DNA from: Suillus spraguei
Taxonomy: Eukaryota > Basidiomycota > Agaricomycetes > Boletales > Suillaceae
Reading direction: 5' to 3'
NCBI GenBank assembly: GCA_016800925.1
Contig: JABCPU010001034.1
Location: forward strand, 1-18,051
DNA: 18,051 nucleotides
The translations under genes were made by a program, and so were the position numbers. The notes beneath the pieces were generated by a model. That model worked only from the letters and a program-made list of their open reading frames with translations, was not told the DNA's origin and did no database searches. Positions 9,267-17,505 of this stretch are shown one piece after another. Within the stretch, counting starts at the first letter, position 1, and every line of letters starts with the position of its first letter.

Positions 9267-9273
9267 ATATAAC
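9267..9273 (+). promoter_or_regulatory. TATA-like ATATAAC of copy 4
   Basis: ATATAAC lies 67 nt before the ATG, at the same relative place as in copies 1, 3, 5 and 6. The pseudogene copy 2 has ATGTAAC here. Confidence 0.5.
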
Positions 9274-9333
9274 TTACTTGTGATACTAAGGACACTTTCA
9301 TTCTGCTTTGCATCCAGCACCAACAAACTAACC

Positions 9334-10270
9334 ATGGGTTCTTCTACCATCACCACCCTCAACTACTTCATCGCTCCACTTGATGGTTCTCGGCCTTACA
9401 CTGAGGTCTACGCGGCAGATAGCACCACAGGAAAGGCGAGCTACAACTGGAACCAGGAGCCGTATGGCATACAAGTTGAGGATGTACGCGGGAAGGAGGA
9501 ACTTTACAACCTTGACAATGCGGGGTTTCAGTATGGACGGGAAGGTCCGAAGCATATTAGCTTCTTGAATGATGATGAAATTGAGCGAGAATACTATCCC
9601 GAAAGCATTGTCCTCATTAAGAGGGTCACAAGAGCAAGCAAAGTGGTCGTCTTTGATCACAGTACGTTGACCACCAATTTGAAATGACGTCTTGATCCCT
9701 AACTCATGTCACAGCTGTTCGTCGCCGTATCCCAGGCGAGGCAGGCGATAACCCACAGAAACGTCAACCAGTCTCCCTGGCTCATGTCGACCAAACGCCT
9801 GCTGCGGCCATTGCTCGCGTTCATAGACATCTCCCGCCAACAGAAGTTCCTGCTCTCCTTTGCAGACGCTTCCAAATCATAAACTTATGGCGTCCTATAT
9901 CACATCCAGCTGAAGATTGGCCGCTTGCTTTATGCGACTTCCGGAGTGTCGATTTCGAGAAAGATTTGGTGCCTGTCGCTCTTATATACCCGGACCACGA
10001 GGGTGAGACATTTGGAGTCAAACACAACCCAGACCACAAGTGGAAATACATGAAGGCAATGACCCCAGAGGAATTTGTTCTTATCAAATGGTGAGTGAAG
10101 TAACTCAGGAGAGTTTTCTGTCGTGCTAAAAGTGTTTCAGTTCCGACTCGATACAAGATGGGAGTGTGGCGAGGTTGACCCCTCACACTGTATTCCAAGA
10201 CCCGAACACTCCAGAGGGAGCACTACCTCGGGAGTCCATCGAGTTGAGAGCTCTGGTATTCTATGATTAG
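9334..10270 (+). CDS. AsaB/CmcJ-like (GA4 desaturase family) oxygenase, copy 4, intact
   Basis: Exons 9334-9661, 9715-10090 and 10141-10270 give 277 aa. Intron 1 (53 nt, GTACGT...CACAG, CTAAC branch) splits the Thr codon of FDHTVRRR; intron 2 (50 nt, GTGAGT...TTTCAG) splits the Cys codon of FVLIKCSDS. The ATG is in ACCATGG and gives MGSSTITTLNYFIAPLDGSR. Motifs: REYYPESIVLIKRVTRA, AHVDQTP (His133, Asp135), RVHRHLPP, IINLWRPISHPAEDWPLALC (Asn166, Trp168, Arg169), MTPEEFVLIKC, RLTPH (His250) and PRESIELRALVFYD at the C-terminus. Members of this family include the gibberellin GA4 desaturase of Fusarium and AsaB of the aspergillic acid cluster, so an oxidative tailoring step on a small molecule is plausible. 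It converges on copy 5. The N-terminal half lies in an open frame extending upstream to 9166, which I discount because homology to the other copies begins at 9334. Confidence 0.9.
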
Positions 10271-10403
10271 AATATGTATTGTCGAGTGACGTTAAGAATT
10301 ACGAAGAATTCGTACCGCTTTTTGTTTTTGTACCTGTATGGATAGTTGTACTTTACCCATTTTACTTTTGGACATTTTTTTCAATCCTTGTGGAAGTATC
10401 GCG
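10271..10403 (+). repeat. Duplicated 3' flank of copy 4
   Basis: Matches the 3' flanks of copies 2 and 3 (GAGTGACGTTAAGAATTACG, then ATAGTTGTACTT, then GGAAGTATCGCG). The match stops abruptly near 10403, where foreign sequence begins. Confidence 0.75.
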
Positions 10404-11084
10404 AAACGCACGAGCTGGCCAAGTTGTGCCTCTGCAGTGGGTGCACTTGCATCAAGCTCGTCATCAGCCTCGGTGCCTGAGTCAGGGTTTGATCCTGCAG
10501 ATTCAGATTCAGTGTCCGAGTCGGTGCTTGAGTCTAGCCTGGACACAGTACTCAAACTGGATGGATCTGAGTATACAGATGAGTCGCCTGAAAGTTCATT
10601 GGTGTCTGACTCGGAGGTCGAAGACAAGGAGCCAGTGGTGGGGGAACTCGAGTCGGAACTCATGGACATACTAGTATTGGAGTTCAAGTCTGAAAAGGAC
10701 GAATCTCCATTCTCAAGAACACCATTTGAGCTGTTGAACTCATGCCCTGTAAGACTTTCGAGCCTCCGTTGGCGACGCAGGCGGATTTGAGCTTGTTTTT
10801 TCTTTACCTGCAACGCAAACATAATTAGATTTTGTACTTGCACTTTTTGCGTTCATTGTGGCATCTTGAGTAGTCCTACCAGGTGTGTCCGAAAAAGAAT
10901 TTATATAATAATTGCAAGTATATTCACCTGTAAGCTATTGCATAGATAAGTTCATGAATCCAACGAGAATCGCATTGAAAATCCGTTCTCGCAGACTGCA
11001 CAGTGAGGTGTTCCAAGTAAGCAGTGATTTTCACACGATTTTCGAATTTTGAATCGTCTGACGCAGAATCGTTCAAACCACTAA
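10404..11084 (-). other. Foreign segment between copies 4 and 5, with an acidic Ser-rich frame
   Basis: About 680 bp replaces the 3' flank that copy 5 should share with copy 3; homology breaks just after the copy 5 stop codon (near 11084). The minus-strand frame 10843-10292 (183 codons) begins with a basic stretch (KKKQAQIRLRRQRRLESLTG) and then a long Ser/Asp/Thr/Glu tract. A good splice acceptor (TTGCAG) at 10813-10808 suggests that 10807 to about 10403 could be an internal exon; the last part of the frame runs into the copy 4 flank and is artificial. The basic-then-acidic layout resembles N-termini of some fungal DDE-transposase-like proteins. No catalytic domain or terminal repeats seen. 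The remainder, 10850-11084, has no feature. Confidence 0.3.
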
Positions 11085-11092
11085 TATATGTT

Positions 11093-12017
11093 CTAATCAT
11101 AGAACACCAGAGTTCGCAACTCGATGGATTCCCGGAGCGGTGCTCCCTCTGGAGTGTTCGGGTCCTGGAATGCAGTGTGAGGGGTCAACCTCGCCACACT
11201 CCCATCTTGTATCGAGTCAAAGCTAAGACCCTTTTAGCACCACAGAAAATTTTCCAGAGTTACTTCGCTCACCATTTGATAAGAACAAATTCTTCTGGGG
11301 TCATCCCCTTCATGTATTTCCATTGGTGGTTTGGGTTATATTTAACTCCAAACATCTCACCCTCCCGATCAGGGAATACAAGAGCGACAGGTACCAACTC
11401 TTTTTCGAAATCGACACTCCGGAAGTCACATAATGCAAGTGGCCAATCTTCAGCTGGATGCGATATAGGACGCCATAAGTTTATGATTTGGAAGCGTCTG
11501 CGCATGAGGGCAAAAGCTTCTGTTGGCGGGAAATGTCTATGAACATAAGCAATGGCCGCCGCAGGTGTCTGGTCCACATGAACCTGGGTTGCTGGTTGAC
11601 GATTCTGTGGGTTATCATCTAGCCCTGGGACACGGCGACGAATAGCTACATGAATTAGGGATCAAGACGTCATTTCAAATTGGTGGTCAACGTACTATGA
11701 TCGAAGATGACAACTTGGGTTGCTCCTGTAACCCTCTTAATGAGGTCAATGCTCTCAGGGTAGTATTCTCGTTTAATCTCATCATCGTTCAAGAAGCTGG
11801 TATGCTTTGGTGCTTCCCGCCCATACTGAAACCCGGCATTGTCAAGCTTGTAAAGTTCCTCCTTCCCGCGCACATCCTCAATTTGCATTTCATGTGGCTC
11901 CTCGATCCAGTTACGGCTCGGCTTTCCTGTAGTGTCATCATAAACTCTATAGTAAGGCCGAGAGCCGTCAGGTGGAGTGATGAAGTAGATGAGGGTGGTT
12001 ATGGTGGCAAAAGCCAT
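11093..12017 (-). CDS. AsaB/CmcJ-like (GA4 desaturase family) oxygenase, copy 5, intact
   Basis: Exons 12017-11696, 11645-11273 and 11222-11093 on the minus strand give 274 aa. Introns are 50 nt each: intron 1 with donor GTACGT and acceptor TAG, intron 2 with donor GTGAGC and acceptor CTTAG. The start is MAFATITTLIYFITPPDGSR in context GCCATGGTT on the plus strand (ACCATGG on the coding strand). It shares with copy 3 the diagnostic ATQVVIFDH, RRRVPGLDDNPQNRQPAT and ELRTLVFYD. The presumed metal ligands are His130/Asp132 (HVD) and His247 (LTPH). Differences from copy 3 include AYVHRHFPPTEAFALMRRR and VFPDREGEMFGV. It reads PLRESIEL where copies 2-4 have PPRESIEL or LPRESIEL. The 5' flank carries an insertion between promoter-proximal and distal parts, which may alter its control. 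Confidence 0.9.
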
Positions 12018-12093
12018 GGTTAGTTCGTTGGTGCTGGATGCAAAATGGAATGGAGGTGTCCCTGGTATCACGCAAGTATCACGAATCACGAGT

Positions 12094-12100
12094 GTTATAT
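12094..12100 (-). promoter_or_regulatory. TATA-like ATATAAC of copy 5
   Basis: ATATAAC on the minus strand, 83 nt before the ATG, conserved with copies 1, 3, 4 and 6. The adjacent double GATA motif is lost here: the flank reads TTACATATCAACCC, lacking the CACATTAT half present in copies 1-4. Confidence 0.5.
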
Positions 12101-12169
12101 CATTCATAGTACTTTCATAGTATCTACAAGGGCCAGGGAAGCCCTTGGCTTACATATCAACCCTGACCT

Positions 12170-12483
12170 TCATCAAAACTAATTATCTCCGAGACTGGAG
12201 GGAAGACGTCTCGCTGGACGAGGCACAACTGCAGGAAAGGAGGGACCATACTCACTCATCTCTCATACCACACCATTCGCACTGTACGAACTCAGCGTCG
12301 GCCTTTGTCAGACAACATGCTGGGGGAGTACTTGTTTTCCTTTGATATCAGGCTAGCCTTTTATATATGTACGTTAGTTCAAGCGGGAGTAAGCCCCTTG
12401 CGAACAGGGCTATGCCCAACACAGGGTCTTGGACCCCAACGGACAATAAAACTATTGCTGTTTTTTTTTAAAAAAAAAAAACA
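12170..12483 (+). mobile_element. Poly(A)-tailed retroelement-like insertion (SINE or 5'-truncated LINE), 314 bp
   Basis: It is absent from the same place upstream of copy 3. Flanking GACCT at 12165-12169 and 12484-12488 is a likely 5-bp target duplication. The 3' end has AGCCC/GGGCT (12392-12411), GGGTC-TTG-GACCC (12424-12436) and CAATA/TATTG around an AATAAA (12444-12457), then a T9A12 tail ending at 12481. A GGGC-TAT-GCCC pairing at 12407-12417 competes with the first stem. Stem-loops before a poly(A) tail are common in non-LTR element 3' ends, where reverse transcriptase recognition occurs. The 5' part contains a short frame (RDWREDVSLDEAQLQERRDH) that I cannot assign. Confidence 0.6.
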
Positions 12484-12910
12484 GACCTGCTGATTATCAA
12501 TATAGATAAAAATTATGACATACACCGAACTACGGGATATATGTGAAGTGGTAGAGCTTCTCCCACCAAAGTTTTGATATCAGCTATCTCCAATGATAGT
12601 GGCGAAATTCGTAGGCCAAATATGACGCTATATTGATCACTTTGAAGCTGCTCTGAGATACCTATGACGTGCATAGTACCAATTATTATTGATGATGAGT
12701 CAACCATTGGCGTTGAAAAAAAGCCAGGCTCAGGACGCACAAGTACTACTGCTGTGCAAGGATTCATCGTTGCCGGATCCGGACGGAACAGAAGGAAGTC
12801 TTACAGCATCAACCTATAGCTTGTAAGACCGAGTTAGGTGAACTATGAGCAGTTCTCGGACTAAATTTAGAGACGTGGAGGAGGACACGATTCAGAGAGC
12901 GCACCAACAT
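12484..12910 (-). repeat. Distal 5' flank of copy 5
   Basis: Continues the homology with the copy 3 flank to about 12830. It then tracks the copy 6 flank: CCGGATCCGG (12775 region) against CATCCGGAATCCGGATG (17377-17393), GAAGGAAGTC against AAGAGAAGTC, and ACACGATTCAG at about 12886 against 17486. The duplicated segment therefore ends near 12910. Confidence 0.65.
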
Positions 12911-13376
12911 AGCATACTTATATGAAGACTCGGATGGACATCGATAGACAGCTGTGGTCTGGAAGAAGAGACACGTGACCTATTCAATAAAGGCCCCTGC
13001 TTGCCTGGAGGCTCGCCGCGGTAGCGGCGCGAAACACTAAACGAATCAGGAAAGAGATAACAGGACAAAACCGTGGACTTTTGAGCGTGATACAAATGAG
13101 CAAATGATGATATGTAGGTAAGAGAGAGTCTGGTCTCGGTACAGACTCCAAACCATCGGCGGGTGTGTTACAAAGAGTCTTCATACAGTGCCACAAACCA
13201 AATACGTACAACATTATTTCAAATATGGCGCGCGGTTTGTTAGTATTTGTCCCACTGAAAAAGCTTCGCTGTAACTATTCAAGAGTCCTCTACGCGTTGG
13301 ATACAAACATAGGTAAACAAATCATAAGCGGTGAAACATAAATCTCCAATTCGCTAGATCAGCAACAACGGCGAGG
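12911..13376 (+). promoter_or_regulatory. Upstream region of the C9-methyltransferase gene
   Basis: No gene supported. It holds a CACGTGAC word at about 12972 (bHLH-type core, weak evidence alone) and a GC-rich hairpin CGCCGC-GGTA-GCGGCG at 13014-13029, conspicuous in otherwise AT-balanced sequence. A TATA box is not clear. Confidence 0.3.
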
Positions 13377-15176
13377 ATGTCGTTCTCACCTGTTCGTATC
13401 ACAAACGTCCCTTCTATTAAAAATGCACCGCTACTTGGTTTAGCAGAAGGTAACGGTTACTTCTCAATGCTCAACTCGCTGCCCTCGTTCTCGTCGTACC
13501 ATGGTTCATCAAGTGTATCATTCCCTTTGTAAACCGCGGCGGGTTCAAAACGTACATTTTCATCCTTGTCATCACGGGCATTCCGATTACCGTTGGTTAC
13601 TGGACCTTAATGAGCATGTACGGCGGTCGCAAAAATGTCAAGGTTCTTATGCCTGGTAAAGACCTCGAAGAGTACATCACTATCCACGACCCGGAACTCA
13701 AGGAAAAATACCACGGTACAACGAAAATCCCAATGCAGGTCTTCCATGACGCGTACTTCGAGGGTAAAATAGACTTTAATGGTATTTTTTTTTATTACGT
13801 TCGTGCTATGATTTCACCCTCACAAACCCATACAGGCGACGTGTTGGACATGTTGGAAGAACGTCACGATTGGGCAAAAATGGTCATGACGCCTGAGCTT
13901 TTCAAATACGTCTTCATGAATCTCCTTCCTGAAGTTATCGTCCACTCTCAGTCTCAGGACGAAGAACAGGTCCGCGACCATTATGACAGTAAGTTTTCTT
14001 TTACTTTACGTTCATCCTACTCACTCGAATCTTGCAGGAGGTGATGACTTTTACTCATGGTAAGCATCCTCCTCGACTCAAAGATGTTTTTTTTAACACC
14101 CCACAGGTTCCTCGGCCCGAGGATGATCTACACATCCGGTGTCATTACAGACGCCAACAAAGACGCCTCCCTGGAAGAGCTGCAAGACAACAAGCTCCGT
14201 CTCGTGTGTTCCAAACTCAACCTGAAACCTGACGACCGTCTCCTTGACGTTGGTTGTGGTTGGGGTACCCTCGCAGCTTACGCTGCAAAAACTATAAATG
14301 CGATGTCACAGGTATTACCCTCGGCAAAAACCAGACTAAGTTCGGTAACGAACGCATCAAGACCAATGGCGTTACCCCTGACAAGGCTCGTATCCTGTGC
14401 ATGGACTACAGGGATATCCCAGGTGGTCGTGGACACTTTACGAAGATAGTCTCTCTTGAGATGGCGGAGGTAAGCGGCCGTATACTTTTAATACATTCTC
14501 ATCTAATGTTTAATAGCATGTCGGAATCAGGCGGTATGGCTCATTCATGCACCAAATGTATGATCTGCTTGAAGACGATGGTATTTTCGTCCTCCAAGTC
14601 GCTGGTATCCGTCCATCGTGGCAATACGAGGACTTGATCTGGTAAGCATTATTATTGTCTAACATCATACGCTGACACCACGCAGGGGTCTTTTCATGAA
14701 TAAATATATTTTCCCTGTGCAGACGCTTCTTGCTCTCTCGGCTGGGTCATCAACCAAGTCGAAGCCGCCGGGTTTGAGGTGAAGAATATCGATGTCTTGG
14801 GCGTACATTATGCGCTACTATCTGGAAATGGTATCTAAACTGGGTTAGTAACCGCAAGGAGGTGTGTCCATGTTTTCCCCCTCTCGTCCTATTCATTCTT
14901 ATCATGCGTTCTAGGTCATAGATAAATACGGTGAACGCTGGTACCGAATTGGGTCTTTTTCCTGGCCTACAGCACCATCATCTCCCGTCAAGGTAGTGCC
15001 AGTGTTTTCCAACTTACGTTACACAAGAACCTGAACGCCTACCATCGGGTTCTTGGTGTCGAGAATCATTGGAATCTGCAGGTGCGTGATGGAAGGATGC
15101 AGAGATCAGGTGAGTATTTTCTAGATTGCTTATGCTTTGTTAAACTGGGCTGATGCGTACATTTCAAGGTCGGTAG
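13377..15176 (+). pseudogene. Sphingolipid C9-methyltransferase homologue with five single-base losses
   Basis: Eight exons: 13377-13781, 13836-13988, 14038-14059, 14107-14469, 14517-14641, 14686-14861, 14915-15109 and 15169-15176, all with GT-AG introns of 44-59 nt. In the family this enzyme uses S-adenosylmethionine to add the C9 methyl branch of the sphingoid base of fungal glucosylceramide. Visible parts: MSFSPVRITNV, two N-terminal membrane segments (VPWFIKCIIPFV and a hydrophobic run to YWTLMSMYGG), DHYDRGDDFYSWFLGPRM across the 22-nt exon, the SAM site LDVGCGWGTLAAYAA, TGITLGKNQ, the catalytic-region SLEMAEHVGIRRYGSFM, DLIWGLFMNKYIFP and TLHKNLNAYHRV. The frame breaks near 13474-13478, 14287-14291 (A5), 14716-14718, 14811-14814 and 14949-14953; each is one base short. 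With these five restored the length would be a whole 483 codons plus stop, close to the family's roughly 500. Confidence 0.85.
14038..14059 (+). other. 22-nt microexon of the C9-methyltransferase gene
   Basis: Encodes the end of an Arg codon, then GDDFYS and two bases of Trp, completing the conserved DHYDRGDDFYSWFLGPRM block. It is flanked by a 49-nt intron (GTAAGT...TTGCAG) and a 47-nt intron (GTAAGC...CCACAG). It is too short for ordinary ORF finding and is supported by perfect phase with both neighbours. Confidence 0.8.
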
Positions 15177-15408
15177 AGTGATAACCTCTATGTATGTATA
15201 TACGGGCGGGCGGGCGATATCACATATTCCATCTCTTTTAATATGTTGGTCGTATAATATAAACACGCTCCTTCTGTCAGATTCCTCTTACCAGAGATAC
15301 CCTAGCCCCGTCGAGTGCAGTAATCAGTCATCACTGACATAAATCTGATGAATCGACCCTCACGCGCGCGACCTTTTGCATTCCACCCCACTGATTGCCT
15401 GGTCCATC
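15177..15408. other. Spacer with a short G/C tandem run
   Basis: Presumed 3' region of the methyltransferase gene. A GGGC tandem run at 15204-15216 follows TATGTATATAC. No gene seen. Confidence 0.35.
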
Positions 15409-15552
15409 ATGCCGTGGCGGAAGAAAGAGCCACCCCTCGATACCTTTGTTGTGTTAGACCTCGGAACATCGCGAGCAATTAAGGGCACTGTTGCCTTTGA
15501 ATGGGTTGATCTGACCATTTTTCCTGACCTAGGGCGCCATCAGCGTCGTTGA
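15409..15552 (+). pseudogene. Orphan short frame, possibly the first exon of a truncated gene
   Basis: ATG 15409 opens a 47-codon frame beginning MPWRKKEPPLDTFVVLDLGT, which looks like a real N-terminus (basic start, then a short beta-strand-like hydrophobic run). It has no continuation: the duplicated 3' flank of copy 6 begins at about 15560. A gene may have been cut when the copy 6 unit arrived, or only its first exon is recognisable. I do not recognise the family. Confidence 0.25.
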
Positions 15553-15559
15553 GAATTCT

Positions 15560-15748
15560 CCACGCACATGCATCCTTGTCATGAGTGCATGGACAGCCTC
15601 ATGTAGTGTGGTCACGATCTGTCCATGACGATTGTGCTAAATTTCTCCAAAAATAAAATTGGCAGAGTACAGCTATGCATACAAATATAGGAATAAAATG
15701 CTGTCCAGGTTCCTTGCTAATTCTTAATGTCACTTGGCAAAATCTCCT
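15560..15748 (-). repeat. Diverged 3' flank of copy 6
   Basis: On the minus strand from 15748: AGTGACATTAAGAATTAGC, then a TATTTGTATGCATAG-like stretch, GTCATGGACAGATCGTGA, and AAGGATGCATGTG. This order matches the copy 3 flank (GAGTGACGTTAAGA, CTCGTGGACGTATCGTGG, AAGGATGCATGTG). Confidence 0.6.
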
Positions 15749-16681
15749 CTAATCATAGAATACCAGAGCCCTCAACTCAATAGATTCCCGAAGCGGCGTT
15801 CCATCTGGAGTGTTCGGGTCTTGGAAGCCAGTATGAGGGGTGAGCCTCGCAACGCTACCGTCTTGTATCGAGTCAAAGCTAAGACCTTTTTAGCACGATA
15901 GCAAGCTCCCCCGAGTTAATTCACTCACCATTTGATAAGAACAAATTCCTCTGGCGTCATTGCCTTCATGTATTTCCACCGGTGGTCTGAGTTGTATTTG
16001 ACTCCAAGTGTCTCACCCTCGCGATCAGGGTATATAAGAGCTACAGGTAGCAAGTCTTTCTCAACGTCCACACTCCGGAAGTCGCATAATGCTAGCGGCC
16101 AATCCACAGCAGCATGCGATATAGGGCGCCATAGGTTTATGATTTGGAAGCGTCTGCGTAGGAGGGCAGGAGCTTCTGTTGGCGGGAGATGCCTATGAAC
16201 ACGACTAATGGCCGACTCAGTCGTTTGGTCTACATGAACCAGGGAGACTGGTTGACGTTTCTGTGGACTGTCATCTGCCTCGCCTGGGCGACGGCGGCGA
16301 ATAGCTGGGACGTGAATTGAATATCAGGATATCGTTTCAATTGGTCGTTAACGTACTGTGATCGAAGATGACAATGCTCGTCGCTCCTGTGACCCTCTTG
16401 ATAAGGTCGATGCTCTCAGGATAATATTCGCGTTCAATCTCATCATCTTTCAAGAAGCTGGTATGATTCGCAGCTTCTCGGCCATACTGAAATCCAGCAT
16501 TGTCAAGCTTGTAAAGTTCCTCCTTGCCGCGCGCGTCCTCAATTTGCATGTCATGCGGCTCCTGGATCCAGTTGTGGATCGGCTTTCCCGTAGTGCTATC
16601 TGCGTTTATGTTAGTGTAAGGCCGAGAGCCATCAGGTGGAGCGACGAAGTAGTTGAGGGTGCCGGTGGTGTTAGAAGCCAT
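15749..16681 (-). CDS. AsaB/CmcJ-like (GA4 desaturase family) oxygenase, copy 6, intact
   Basis: Exons 16681-16357, 16304-15929 and 15878-15749 on the minus strand give 276 aa. Intron 1 has GTACGT and CCCAG; intron 2 (50 nt) has GTGAGT and CTTAG. It starts MASNTTGTLNYFVAPPDGSR. Motifs: REYYPESIDLIKRVTGATS, IVIFDHT, RRRRPGEADDSPQKRQPVSL, VHVD (His132, Asp134), RFQIINLWRPISH, FVLIKC, LTPH (His249) and LRESIELRALVFYD. It is the most diverged copy: SHAAVDWPL replaces SHPAEDWPL, SVDVEKDLLPV replaces SVDFEKDLVPV, and TTESAISRVH replaces TPAAAIARVH. Its RRRRPGE and QKRQPVS segments and distal 5' flank group it with copy 1. It is separated from copy 5 by the methyltransferase gene. Confidence 0.9.
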
Positions 16682-17505
16682 CGTTAGTTCGTTGCTACGG
16701 GATGTAAAACGGAATGGGAGTGTCCTTGATATTATGAGCTAGTTATATACGTCTACAAGGGCCGGGGAAGCCGCTTGGCTTACATACACATTATCAAGTC
16801 TCCTGGCTCAATGTGGATGAAAATATCTCATAAGAATGGTGCCACCGAACAGAGGGATAAGTGATGATCCAATGTCGTAGAGCCTCTTACCTTGATTACC
16901 AAGTCCCTCCCACCAATGTCCTAACACCAGCGATCTCCATGTGAGTGGGAAACATGACCAATTTCGTGGTCGAAACATTGCTGACCACGTATGACGTGCA
17001 AAGCACCAATCAAGTCAATCTTTGGCGCTGAAGACAGATAACATAAGTTACCTCTATAGAAACTACCGATGAAGGCTGGAAGTATACCTCTCAGAGGTCA
17101 TGGGTGACGACAGGCTCCTAGGTAGCGCCAGGTACAAGGGTGCAAAAACCATCGATAATAGACAAATGCTACTATGTCAGGATGACTCCTTGCAGACATG
17201 CCCATGCCAGGCATTGATTTGCAGTCAAGGACCGACGCGAGCGGTGTCAAAACGATTGAAATGTTCACAGGGAAATGGGCATGGATAGTCCATATTTGCC
17301 GCGATATTTGCGGGGAGTAAGATCGGCGAGGCTCAATCGAGTTGTAGGTGCAAACGGGCAACTACCGGAGACGTTTCATCCGGAATCCGGATGGATTACA
17401 AAGAGAAGTCATGGTACGACATCCACATCAAATGTGAGCTAGTCATGGAATGATGAGCAGCACTTGGTTCAACATCCGAAGAACACGATTCAGGAAGTAC
17501 ACCAT
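16682..17505 (-). repeat. Duplicated 5' flank of copy 6
   Basis: Homologous by eye to the copy 1 flank (648-900, 1625-2110) and the copy 5 flank up to about 12910. It includes AGGCTCCTAGGTAG (about 17110), AAGGACCGACGCGAGC (about 17227) and a 17-nt palindrome CATCCGGAATCCGGATG at 17377-17393. It has none of the insertions seen in copies 1 and 5, so it is the best guide to the ancestral flank. Confidence 0.7.
16742..16748 (-). promoter_or_regulatory. TATA-like ATATAAC of copy 6
   Basis: The coding strand reads CGTATATAACTAG, 67 nt before the ATG, the same heptamer and spacing as copy 4. The double GATA motif further up (16780-16795) has lost one base and with it one GATA core (GATAATGTGTATGTAA). 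Confidence 0.5.

Larger units (their letters stand above)
8785..9333 (+). repeat. Duplicated 5' flank of copy 4
   Basis: Counterpart of 2815-3314. The match starts at TAGGCCCTGGCA (about 8788 here, 2818 there) and runs to the start codon with small insertions. The 5970-base offset here, 6019 at the copy 2/4 ATGs and 6033 at the copy 3/5 ATGs indicate a tandem block duplication. Confidence 0.85.

Noticed and set aside
10338..10790. 150-codon plus-strand acidic frame
   Set aside because: Antisense of the Ser/Asp-rich minus-strand frame; the minus strand has the basic lead-in and a splice acceptor, so it is the better candidate, itself weak.
12972..12979. CACGTGAC as a bHLH control site for the methyltransferase gene
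   Set aside because: A single eight-base word about 400 bp from the start has little weight without a second site or comparison.
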